7,924 nt of DNA from an uncultured Xanthobacteraceae bacterium. Its GTDB lineage: Bacteria > Pseudomonadota > Alphaproteobacteria > Rhizobiales > Xanthobacteraceae. This document shows, piece by piece, positions 1-5,232 of this stretch. The stretch's first letter is position 1, and each line of letters starts with the position of its first letter. The notes beneath the pieces are model-generated. The model saw only the letters and a list, made by a program, of their open reading frames with translations. It had not been told where the DNA came from and searched no databases. Location of the stretch: the NCBI GenBank assembly GCA_955652195.1, contig CATPBC010000111.1:1-7924 (forward strand), given 5' to 3'. The position numbers and the translations under genes were made by a program.

Positions 1-38
1 CAACTCAGATCGAAAACGGCGTCGATCTGTCGAACTAA
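1..38 (+). CDS. possible 3' end of a gene entering from the left (11 codons visible)
   Basis: In frame 3 the first bases read TQIENGVDLSN followed by a TAA stop at 36-38. The frame is open to the window edge, so this may be the C-terminus of a plus-strand protein. Eleven residues are too few to identify a family, and a random open stretch of this length is common. It is offered only because no other gene explains the left edge. Confidence 0.25.
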   Translation, partial: TQIENGVDLSN

Positions 39-488
39 ATGATCTGGTGGCACCACCTCGTCGAGATCAAACGCATAAAAGAACTGACCTTGTCCGCCTT
101 CCCGCCGACCCATCATCGATCGCTCCCGCGATTCGTCGCCTTAATCCGACGGAATCACGGTTCAACGATCATCTCAACGAGAGTTTTGCAACACAATCCT
201 CCCGAAAGCGGACATTCGCTAGCGCAATTCGCATGTCCGCTTAGGGCCAAACGCAGACATCGCGTGGTTCCATCCGATCACGCTGTCGGCGAAGCTCGAT
301 AGCCACCTTTGTGTGCTTCGGTACCAAGTTTGTGCCTTCTTGCGCGGGCCTGGGAGCGATAACTAGCCTAGTCCTAAGTCAAGTTTTTGTGCCCGTCAGG
401 AAGCTCTGCGACGGCGTCGGAGTGGCGTCCGCGGGGGCTCCTCGCTCGACACGCGACTGAATTTTCAACCGCCAGTAAGGAGCAAAAC
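39..488. other. intergenic region upstream of the FMN reductase
   Basis: This stretch of 450 bases holds no convincing gene. Short open frames here overlap one another, lack ribosome binding sites and have no recognisable protein character. It contains the inverted repeat at 206-242, a related direct copy at 244-263, and a small palindrome (ACTAG-C-CTAGT, 362-372) about 115 bases before the reductase start. The palindrome could be an operator half of some kind, but nothing identifies a regulator. No clear sigma-70 promoter was recognised. Confidence 0.5.
206..263. repeat. 'GCGGACAT' inverted repeat element, copy 1
   Basis: AAGCGGACAT at 206-215 is the exact reverse complement of ATGTCCGCTT at 233-242, with 17 bases between. 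CCC before the left arm and GGG after the right arm extend the symmetry with a one-base bulge. Immediately after lies GGGCCAAACGCAGACATCGC (244-263), which matches 17 of 20 bases of 1120-1139 on the other side of the reductase gene. This looks like a degenerate intergenic repeat rather than a terminator, since no T-run follows. Confidence 0.6.
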
Positions 489-1073
489 ATGACCGTCATT
501 TCGGTGATCGTGGGGAGCACCCGCCAGGGTCGCTTTTCCGAAAAACCGGCGCAGTGGATTTTTCAGCGACTCAAGAATCGCGGCGGCGTCGACACGCGGC
601 TGCTCGATCTCAGGGACTTTCCAATGCCCTTCTTCGACCAGCCCGTGCCGCCCGCCATGCCGAGTCGCCCGGCTTACGAGAATGAAGTGGTCAAGAAATG
701 GACTGCCGAAATCGCCCGGTCGGACGGCTTCATCTTCGTCACGCCAGAATACAACTACGGTCCCTCTGCGGTGCTCAAGAACGCGCTCGACTGGGTTTAT
801 CCGGAGTGGAACCGCAAGGCCGCCGCCTTTGTGAGTTATGGCAGTGCCATGGGCGCTCGCGGCGTCCAGCAGCTCCGCTTGACGGCGATAGAGCTTCAGC
901 TCGCTCCGGTCCGCTCGTCCGTCTATATTCCTGTCGCGACGCTTTGGGCGCACTTCCAGGGCGGCGATGTGGACGCGGGACTAACGGAGCTTGAGGAAGC
1001 CGCCAAGACCATGATCGACGACCTGCTGTGGTGGACCGCGGCGTTGAAGGCGGCGCGCGCGACCGCATCATGA
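489..1073 (+). CDS. NADPH-dependent FMN reductase / NAD(P)H quinone oxidoreductase family protein
   Basis: A 194-residue cytosolic flavoprotein of the flavodoxin-like FMN reductase family. Members transfer electrons from NAD(P)H through bound FMN to quinones, azo compounds, chromate or free flavin; the physiological substrate cannot be told from sequence. The FMN phosphate loop is visible at residues 9-19 (GSTRQGRFSEK), and the second flavin-contact segment at 86-101 contains PEYNYGPSAVLKNALD, the family signature. Length is typical of the family. The ATG at 489 is preferred over the in-frame upstream start at 387, because AAGGAG (477-482) lies six bases before it and homology-like sequence begins exactly there; the 34 upstream residues are low-complexity Ser/Arg/Ala. 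It stands alone on its strand and converges on the transporter gene. Family assignment is secure, substrate unknown. Confidence 0.93.
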   Translation: MTVISVIVGSTRQGRFSEKPAQWIFQRLKNRGGVDTRLLDLRDFPMPFFDQPVPPAMPSRPAYENEVVKKWTAEIARSDGFIFVTPEYNYGPSAVLKNALDWVYPEWNRKAAAFVSYGSAMGARGVQQLRLTAIELQLAPVRSSVYIPVATLWAHFQGGDVDAGLTELEEAAKTMIDDLLWWTAALKAARATAS

Positions 1074-1119
1074 TCAGCCGGTTCGCTGCGAAACGGTCCT
1101 GACCACCGGAGTCTCATTT

Positions 1120-1150
1120 GGGTCAAAAGCGGACATCGCACCACGTCCGC
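1120..1150. repeat. 'GCGGACAT' repeat element, copy 2, with hairpin
   Basis: GGGTCAAAAGCGGACATCGC at 1120-1139 resembles 244-263 (17 of 20 positions). GCGGAC (1129-1134) pairs with GTCCGC (1145-1150) across a 10-base loop. A further outer pairing is possible between TCAAAA (1123-1128) and TTTTGA (1161-1166), but it overlaps poorly with the inner stem. It lies between two convergent genes, 46 bases after the reductase stop, so it could help end transcription, though no T-run follows on either strand. Confidence 0.5.
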
Positions 1151-1193
1151 GTCACGTCGGTTTTGAGCCGAAGCAGACCTCAATTGAAGTCCT

Positions 1194-1211
1194 AAAAAGG
1201 GCCGGCGCTTT
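1194..1211 (-). terminator. possible weak terminator after the MFS transporter gene
   Basis: Read on the minus strand, the sequence is AAAGCGCCGGCCCTTTTT, 27 bases past the transporter stop codon. AAAG can pair with CTTT around a GC-rich core containing GCCGGC, and a run of five T follows. The core pairing is imperfect, so this is a weak candidate. Confidence 0.3.
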
Positions 1212-1237
1212 CTGGTCCTCTCAAGTGATGCGCGAGT

Positions 1238-2566
1238 TCAGTCGTCGTATTCGGCGGAGACGTCCTTGCCGGTATAGTCCGGCATGTACGCCGTCGAAAC
1301 CAAGCTGATCACCGCGCATACCGCCAGATAGGCGGCGATGGCGTAGCCGGTGTGGTAGGCTGCGAACAGCGCGGTCGCGATCAGCGGCGCCGGGCCGCCG
1401 GCAATCACCGAAGCGAACTGATAACCGAGCGACGAGCCGCTGTATCGAAGCCGCGGCGTGAAAGCTTCGGCAATCAGCGCCGCCTGCGGGCCATACATCA
1501 TGTCGTGCGGGATAAGCGACAGTACGATGGCGATGAATATCGCCGACGGATTACCGGTATCCAGCATGCCGAAATAGAGGAACGCGAACAGGCCGCAGAC
1601 TACGGCGCCGATCAGGTACATCTTCTTCCGGCCGATGCGGTCGGAGAGGTGGCCGAAAATCGGGATCGAGAAGAACGAAACGCACGAGGCCGCCAGCACC
1701 GCGGAGAGGATGAAATCCCGCGACATGTGCAGCGTGCCGACGCCATAGGCGAATACGAAGGCGGTGAATATGTAGAACGGCGACTGCTGGCCCATTCGCA
1801 ACAGCGCGGAGAGGCAGACCTCCTTTGGCTGCTTCTTGATGACCTCGACAATCGGTGCGTGCTCGATCTTGTTCTCAGCGAGGAGCTTCTGGAACACCGG
1901 CGTCTCGAGGATGCCAAGCCGGATCCACAGACCGATCCCAACTAGCACGATGCTCAAGATGAACGGCACGCGCCAGCCCCAAACGAGGAACTGGTCGCCC
2001 GACCAAGCCGTGGCGCCGAGCATGACGATGGTCGACAGGAACAAGCCCGCAGGGACACCCCATTGCGGCCAGGAGGCGAGGAAGCCGCGGTTGTGCTGAC
2101 CGCTGCGCGTCCATTCCATCGACAACAGCACCGAGCCGCCCCATTCGCCGCCGACGCCGATGCCCTGGATCGCGCGCAGCACGGTCAGGATGATGCCGCC
2201 CCAAATCCCAATCGAGTCATAAGTGGGCACGAAAGCAATTAGGAAAGTCGCGATGCCCATGAGCATCAGGGTGGCGATCAGCGTCGCCTTGCGGCCAATG
2301 CGATCGCCGTAATGGCCGAAGATCGCAGCGCCGATCGGCCGCGCCGCAAAGCCGACGAAGTAGGTGCTGAAAGCCAACAGCGTGCCGGTCGTCGGATCCG
2401 AGTTCGGAAAATAAAGCTTGCCGAAAACCAATCCTGCGGCGGTGCCGTAGAGGAAGAAATCGTACCATTCGATGGTGGTGCCGACCGTGGCGGCGATCAC
2501 CGCTTTGCGCATCTCGCGGCTGTGGTCGGCCGCGGAAAGCGAGTCGTAAGTGGCTATCGAAGCCAT
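1238..2566 (-). CDS. MFS transporter, metabolite:H+ symporter (MHS) family
   Basis: A 442-residue inner-membrane protein with twelve predicted transmembrane segments, of the proton symporter family that includes ShiA, ProP, KgtP and citrate or dicarboxylate carriers. Family hallmarks are visible. In the first segment there is GTTIEWYDFFLYG (29-41). The loop 2-3 motif is GDRIGRK (87-93). RAIQGIGVGGEWGG (131-144) follows in segment 4. The repeated loop motif in the second half is GHLSDRIGRKK (305-315). The ATG at 2566 is chosen over an upstream start at 2623. AGGGGG (2576-2581) is correctly spaced before it, and the extra 19 residues are hydrophilic and unlike the family. Substrate is probably a small organic acid or betaine-like solute, but this cannot be fixed by sequence reading. 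The gene has no co-directional close neighbour, so it is likely monocistronic. Confidence 0.93.
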   Translation of the reverse strand: MASIATYDSLSAADHSREMRKAVIAATVGTTIEWYDFFLYGTAAGLVFGKLYFPNSDPTTGTLLAFSTYFVGFAARPIGAAIFGHYGDRIGRKATLIATLMLMGIATFLIAFVPTYDSIGIWGGIILTVLRAIQGIGVGGEWGGSVLLSMEWTRSGQHNRGFLASWPQWGVPAGLFLSTIVMLGATAWSGDQFLVWGWRVPFILSIVLVGIGLWIRLGILETPVFQKLLAENKIEHAPIVEVIKKQPKEVCLSALLRMGQQSPFYIFTAFVFAYGVGTLHMSRDFILSAVLAASCVSFFSIPIFGHLSDRIGRKKMYLIGAVVCGLFAFLYFGMLDTGNPSAIFIAIVLSLIPHDMMYGPQAALIAEAFTPRLRYSGSSLGYQFASVIAGGPAPLIATALFAAYHTGYAIAAYLAVCAVISLVSTAYMPDYTGKDVSAEYDD

Positions 2567-2636
2567 GTGCGTTTTCCCCCTGCTTATGTCCCCGTCCCGT
2601 TTGGCGCACGCTTGGATCGGCAAGCAAAACTAATCT

Positions 2637-2672
2637 TGCACTTTTACTAGCTCATTGCATAGTCTGCACTTT
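2637..2672. promoter_or_regulatory. TGCACTTT direct repeat upstream of the transporter gene
   Basis: TGCACTTT occurs at 2637-2644 and again at 2665-2672, 28 bases start to start, roughly 70 to 105 bases upstream of the transporter start. Repeats spaced nearly three helical turns apart could be binding sites for a regulator. No regulator gene is nearby and no promoter hexamers were recognised with confidence, so this is a candidate site only. Confidence 0.25.
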
Positions 2673-2712
2673 CTCGCATTCAGCAGGAGGCTGGGGGATT
2701 GCGAATGGCAAG

Positions 2713-2892
2713 TTACATGCCGTCGGGCCCGCCGCCGATGTAACCACCGCCGCCGTAACCACCGCCGCTGTAAGCACCGCCACTGTAAGCACCGGTGCGG
2801 TGACCACCGCCATGCTTAGGCTTAGCCATGGCGGTCGAGCCTAGGCCTAGTACCGCAATGGCCGTTAGTGCGATGAGCATTTTGCGTAACAT
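2713..2892 (-). CDS. small exported Gly/Tyr-rich repeat protein
   Basis: A 59-residue protein of unknown function. Residues 1-23 form a classic Sec signal peptide: MLRK, a hydrophobic core from about 5 to 18, and a likely cleavage after A-M-A at 21-23. The predicted mature part is only about 36 residues, beginning KPKHGGGH, followed by Gly-Ala-Tyr-Ser and Gly-Gly-Tyr repeats with tyrosines at 36, 41, 46 and 51. The start is well supported: GAGGAG at 2901-2906 lies eight bases before ATG. Composition is close to that of short glycine-rich exported proteins seen in rhizobia, and such chains are disordered or cell-surface associated. The repeat has DNA-level periodicity as well (GGCGGTG-type units), so slippage could change its length. 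The gene lies between the transporter and tRNA-Thr, on the same strand as both. Function is not inferred. Confidence 0.75.
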   Translation of the reverse strand: MLRKMLIALTAIAVLGLGSTAMAKPKHGGGHRTGAYSGGAYSGGGYGGGGYIGGGPDGM

Positions 2893-3150
2893 TGATTTTT
2901 CTCCTCGTGAGATTGCAACTGCACTGCAAACGCTGCCGCTGGCCGAAAGTTTCTGACAGACAGGTCAGCAGCGGTCGGGTGATCGTGGCTGACCCGGCGC
3001 TCTCTTTGGCGACTGATCTAATTCGGGCGGCGGCGCAATATTCGACGCTATCCGCCGCGCTTCATCTTTGCTGAGCAACTTGGCTGCGGATCACCGACGG
3101 GGCTCGTCCTCGTAATAGACGTAAGCGAGGGCCTGCCGCCGCGAATTTTC
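2893..3150. other. intergenic region between the Gly-rich gene and tRNA-Thr
   Basis: About 260 bases without a convincing gene. An imperfectly placed palindrome, CTGAC-N6-GTCAG (2953-2968), lies about 60 bases upstream of the Gly-rich gene start, where an operator might sit. A short pairing CCTCG (3108-3112) with CGAGG (3126-3130) occurs 3' of the tRNA but has no T-run, so it is not a clear terminator. Confidence 0.35.
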
Positions 3151-3225
3151 TGGTGCCGGGTGAGAGATTTGAACTCCCGACCAACGGTTTACAAAACCGC
3201 TGCTCTACCACTGAGCTAACCCGGC
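3151..3225 (-). tRNA. tRNA-Thr (anticodon UGU)
   Basis: On the minus strand a complete cloverleaf of 75 bases can be drawn. The acceptor arm GCCGGGT pairs with ACCCGGC. The D arm is GCTC/GAGC with AGTGGTA in the loop. The anticodon stem GCGGT/ACCGT has one G-U pair, and its loop TTTGTAA gives anticodon TGT, which reads ACA threonine codons. The variable loop has five bases. The T arm GGGAG/CTCTC has loop TTCAAAT. The discriminator is A and the CCA end is encoded (3151-3153). No other tRNA is adjacent, and no copy of its 3' end was seen elsewhere in the window, so there is no sign of an integrated element here. Confidence 0.97.
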
Positions 3226-3259
3226 TCTATTAGGTTTTCTTATGCTCCATTGCCGCCGC

Positions 3260-3278
3260 TTGCTAGCGGTTTGCTAGC
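3260..3278. repeat. TTGCTAGC direct repeat upstream of tRNA-Thr
   Basis: TTGCTAGC occurs at 3260-3267 and 3271-3278, separated by three bases and lying 35 bases before the tRNA 5' end on its strand. It falls where the tRNA promoter should be, but I cannot assign -35 or -10 boxes with confidence. Confidence 0.4.
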
Positions 3279-3340
3279 CAAAAATAGATACGATCCTGTA
3301 CAAGGGCGTTGTGCTATTTTGACATGCGGGGCCAGTCAGT

Positions 3341-3366
3341 GGCCCCAATCTTCGGCCCCAATCTTC
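3341..3366. repeat. 13-base tandem duplication
   Basis: GGCCCCAATCTTC is present twice in perfect tandem (3341-3353 and 3354-3366). It lies in non-coding sequence between tRNA-Thr and the Cys-rich protein gene, and is probably a recent slippage duplication. Confidence 0.85.
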
Positions 3367-3390
3367 CTCAGCCTCACGGTTGGATGCCTG

Positions 3391-3417
3391 GCGCTAAGCG
3401 CGCTAAGCGCGCGAAGC
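3391..3417. repeat. 9-base tandem repeat, three copies
   Basis: GCGCTAAGC (3391-3399), GCGCTAAGC (3400-3408) and GCGCGAAGC (3409-3417) form three tandem units, the last with one change. Each unit is partly self-complementary (GC..GC ends). The run abuts the hairpin at 3418-3447. Confidence 0.85.
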
Positions 3418-3447
3418 GGGCGCAAGCTTAGTTGGCAGCTTGCGCCC
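3418..3447 (-). terminator. strong hairpin downstream of the Cys-rich protein gene
   Basis: GGGCGCAAGCT (3418-3428) and AGCTTGCGCCC (3437-3447) are exact reverse complements, giving an 11-base-pair stem with an 8-base loop. It starts 19 bases past the stop codon of the minus-strand gene at 3466-3684, the usual place for a terminator or a 3' stabilising structure. No T-run follows on the minus strand, so a classic intrinsic terminator is not proven. On the plus strand only TTG follows. Confidence 0.5.
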
Positions 3448-3465
3448 TTGTGCTGATTGTCCGCT

Positions 3466-3684
3466 TTACTGGCTGCAAGCATTTATGAAGGCGTGGCACC
3501 ATTGCCCCTTCTGGCACAATGTTTTTGCCGGACCGCAGGCGCATGTTGCACCTGCCTGCGTTTCCGATTGACACGACGACGGGGCTTTCTGCTTGGACAT
3601 ATGCCCCTTCGCCTCGGCCGAGGCAAAGGAAATTGCAAAGCACATGGCAGTTGCAAGCAAGGCTACAGCGATAGTCTTCAACAT
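3466..3684 (-). CDS. small exported cysteine-rich protein
   Basis: A 72-residue protein of unknown function. Residues 1-23 are a Sec signal peptide: MLKT, a hydrophobic stretch, and A-S-A at 21-23 as a plausible cleavage site. The mature part of about 49 residues has six cysteines at 38, 48, 50, 57, 63 and 70, enough for three disulfides in the periplasm. A basic, Ser/Lys-rich stretch (26-37) precedes the Cys core, which contains TCACGPAK and GQWCHAF. The start is supported by GGGAGGA (3692-3698), seven bases before ATG. Downstream lies the hairpin at 3418-3447. I do not recognise a named family. Similar short Cys-rich exported hypotheticals occur in Bradyrhizobium-type genomes, from memory. 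A metal-binding role is possible, but nothing visible decides between that and a disulfide-stabilised fold. Confidence 0.8.
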   Translation of the reverse strand: MLKTIAVALLATAMCFAISFASAEAKGHMSKQKAPSSCQSETQAGATCACGPAKTLCQKGQWCHAFINACSQ

Positions 3685-4014
3685 GGTCTCTTCCTCCCTA
3701 GGTTAGACGGTGAAACCCTATACGAGCCAACATGAGCCATTTATGAACGGTTGGGAGCTTGACTGAGCTTTCGGCCGGAATACGAACAAAATTTCTCCGG
3801 CTTCTTTCGGATTGAGCGTGACCACACGCCCGGTGCTGCGCGCGCTGCACAAGCTAACGTTATGTCAATCACTCCACAGTAAATCTGAGCAAGCCGTGCT
3901 GGACGGGCCCCGCACTGGGCAGGCCCTTTGCCGAGCGGCCGTTGCGCGACATAATTTGGACAGAGGTTGCGGCGACTATTTGCTGGAACTCGGATGGCTG
4001 GGGGACGCCGGTTC
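3685..4014. other. divergent intergenic region between the Cys-rich and L,D-transpeptidase genes
   Basis: About 330 bases that must hold two divergent promoters. A plausible one for the plus-strand gene is at 3928-3955. For the minus-strand gene, a direct repeat GAGCCA-ACAT-GAGCCA (3724-3739) lies 40 to 55 bases upstream of its start and may mark an operator or promoter region. Open frames across this stretch lack ribosome binding sites and protein character. Confidence 0.4.
3928..3955 (+). promoter_or_regulatory. candidate sigma-70 promoter for the L,D-transpeptidase gene
   Basis: TTGCCG (3928-3933) and CATAAT (3950-3955) match four and five of six bases of the -35 and -10 consensus, with a 16-base spacer. 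Transcription would begin near 3962, about 50 bases before the chosen ATG. This start site would leave almost no leader for the in-frame TTG at 3967, which supports an ATG further down. Confidence 0.45.
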
Positions 4015-4620
4015 ATGCCCGACCGAGGAAAACGCCTAGATCGCCGCGCTTTTGTCGTCCTGCTCCCGGGCGCTGCATTAAGCGTCGCGGGTTGTGTGAC
4101 CCGGCCAGCAGCACAGCCCGTCTATCTCGGTCCTACCGCCAAGCAAGTCGGTTACGTCACGCACGAGCGGCCGGGCACCATCGTGGTCGATCCCACCAAT
4201 CATTTTCTCTACTTCGTGCAAAAGGGCGGCCAAGCGATCCAATACGAAGTCGGCGTCGGCAAGGAAGGCTATGGCTGGTCCGGCGAGGCGACCATTCACA
4301 ACAAACAAGAATGGCCGGACTGGTATCCGACCCGCGAAATCCTCGAGCGCAAGCCGGAAATCCGCCAGGCCATGGTGCAGTTGCAAAGCGGTTACGGCAT
4401 GCATGGCGGGCCGGAAAATCCGCTCGGCGCGAGAGCGCTTTATCTTTGGCAGGGCAGGGTCGACACGCTCTATCGCATTCACGGCACCAACGAGCCTGAG
4501 ACGATCGGCCACGACGTTTCCGCCGGCTGCATCCGCATGCGCAACGAAGACGTCATCGATCTTTACGATCGCACGACGGTCGGATCGAAGGTGATCGTGC
4601 TCGCCGGACACGCGGTTTAA
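4015..4620 (+). CDS. L,D-transpeptidase (YkuD domain) lipoprotein with twin-arginine-like signal
   Basis: A 201-residue envelope enzyme of the ErfK/YbiS/YcfS/YnhG (YkuD) family. These enzymes use an active-site cysteine to form 3-3 peptidoglycan cross-links or to attach proteins to peptidoglycan. The YkuD domain runs from about residue 50 to the end. Catalytic residues are visible in HGTNEPETIG (His156) and S-A-G-C-I-R at 169-174 (Ser169, Cys172, Arg174). The N-terminus has LDRRAFVVLL (8-17), a twin-arginine-like start, and a lipobox S-V-A-G-C ending at Cys27, so the protein is probably lipid-anchored. ATG 4015 is preferred because GGGGGA (4000-4005) precedes it by nine bases and it gives a clean signal sequence. 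ATG 3994 is the alternative, adding seven residues. This MGGPENP-containing subtype is common in rhizobia. It appears to be a single-gene transcript. Confidence 0.93.
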   Translation: MPDRGKRLDRRAFVVLLPGAALSVAGCVTRPAAQPVYLGPTAKQVGYVTHERPGTIVVDPTNHFLYFVQKGGQAIQYEVGVGKEGYGWSGEATIHNKQEWPDWYPTREILERKPEIRQAMVQLQSGYGMHGGPENPLGARALYLWQGRVDTLYRIHGTNEPETIGHDVSAGCIRMRNEDVIDLYDRTTVGSKVIVLAGHAV

Positions 4621-4687
4621 ATTTAAAGTTCAGCCTTGAAACTCATTTGGCATGGTTCGAGTGCTCAGGCGCATCGCGAAAACGTAT

Positions 4688-4768
4688 CGTCATTGCGAGC
4701 GTCAGCGAAGCAATCCAGTCTAAAGTGCCGACCTGGATTGCTTCGTCGCTTCGCTCCTCGCAATGACG
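4688..4768. repeat. large palindromic intergenic element (BIME-like), family A
   Basis: The left arm (4688-4718) begins CGTCATTGCGAGCG and ends GAAGCAATCCAG. The right arm (4733-4768) is its reverse complement apart from a small insertion, beginning CTGGATTGCTTCG and ending CTCGCAATGACG. A 14-base loop separates them. This is the abundant 'CGTCATTGCGAG...AGCAATCCAG' intergenic repeat of many Bradyrhizobium and Rhodopseudomonas genomes, recognised from memory. In RNA it would form a long hairpin 68 bases after the L,D-transpeptidase stop, so it may stabilise or end that transcript. Confidence 0.85.
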
Positions 4769-4819
4769 ATTTCCCGCGGCGGCACCGCCCCATGGATTTC
4801 GCTTCGCTCGTCTATGCCA

Positions 4820-4912
4820 GGCAATCCATGCTGAAGCGGCGCTTGCGAATGCTTCCACCGGCATTTGCCGCTGGTCTTCAGCATGGACCACCGAATCAAG
4901 TTCGGTGGTGAC
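4820..4912. repeat. nested palindromic element, family B copy 1
   Basis: TCCATGCTGAAG (4825-4836) pairs with CTTCAGCATGGA (4876-4887) around a 39-base interior that itself contains AGCGGC and GCCGCT. Directly after, CCACCGAA (4888-4895) and TTCGGTGG (4901-4908) form a second perfect hairpin with a 5-base loop. The block GGCAATCCATGC ... GCATGGACCACCG recurs at 5000-5071, so the two units are diverged copies of one element. Confidence 0.75.
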
Positions 4913-4979
4913 GGCTCTGAACCGTGGCGTGTCATAGCTCGGATGCGAAGTCGCATCGCGAGAACGGATCTCTATTTTC

Positions 4980-5126
4980 GTCATTGCCGGACTTGATCCG
5001 GCAATCCATGCGGCGGGTCCGCTCGCCCGACCGCGCCGCTTACGAATGCGGTGCGCCAGCATGGACCACCGGGTCATAGGCGAGCGAAGCGACGCCGTTC
5101 TTTCAAACGGCTATGCCCGGTGGTGA
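4980..5126. repeat. nested palindromic element, family B copy 2
   Basis: ATTGCCGGA (4983-4991) and TCCGGCAAT (4997-5005) form a 9-base-pair hairpin with loop CTTGA. After an inner segment, CCACCGGG (5066-5073) pairs with CCCGGTGG (5116-5123), and GCCGTT (5094-5099) with AACGGC (5106-5111). The element starts GTCATTGCCGG and ends CCGGTGGTGACG, near inverse ends. The sequence GCTTACGAATGCGG here matches GCTTGCGAATGC in copy 1. It lies about 110 bases before the deaminase start. Confidence 0.75.
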
Positions 5127-5232
5127 CGAGCGAGAGGGCAGAGCAGGACAGCGGGGAAGAAAGCGTGCGGAATTGTGCCGCCTAAAAGACGAATTTGTTT
5201 AAGCTGACCTGAACCGCATTGAGGAGGCCCAT

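Larger units (their letters stand above)
4621..5232. other. repeat-filled intergenic region
   Basis: About 610 bases between two plus-strand genes with no real gene. Apparent frames across it translate to strings such as HCEERSDEAIQ, which are well-known artefacts of intergenic repeats in alphaproteobacteria. The sequence is a row of palindromic elements, described separately at 4688-4768, 4820-4912 and 4980-5126. The final 100 bases (5127-5232) carry the deaminase ribosome binding site. No strong promoter was recognised there: TTGTGC (5173-5178) has a poor -10 partner. Confidence 0.75.

Noticed and set aside
39..302. Plus-strand open frames in the left intergenic region
   Set aside because: Two overlapping frames have no ribosome binding site, no recognisable motif and run across the inverted repeat, so they are chance frames.
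387..488. Upstream in-frame start for the FMN reductase
   Set aside because: The extra 34 residues look unlike protein of the family, and the ribosome site AAGGAG sits directly before the ATG at 489.
1352..1945. Plus-strand frame antisense to the MFS transporter
   Set aside because: It is composed of Arg/Glu/Gly-rich shadow sequence opposite clear transporter motifs.
2892..3074. Plus-strand 60-codon frame between the Gly-rich gene and tRNA-Thr
   Set aside because: It begins opposite the start codon of the Gly-rich gene, has no ribosome site and shows no protein character beyond chance.
3151..3225. tRNA-Thr as an integration site of a genomic island
   Set aside because: No integrase is present and I saw no duplicated copy of the tRNA 3' end within the window.
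3741..4016. Minus-strand 91-codon frame in the divergent promoter region
   Set aside because: It overlaps the candidate promoter and L,D-transpeptidase start, has no ribosome site and no recognisable motif.
4643..5077. Minus-strand frame with HCEERSDEAIQ-type translation
   Set aside because: It translates palindromic repeat DNA. Such strings are widespread false proteins in alphaproteobacterial annotations.
4688..5126. CRISPR array
   Set aside because: The repeated units are palindromic, diverged and irregularly spaced, without uniform spacers or nearby cas genes.
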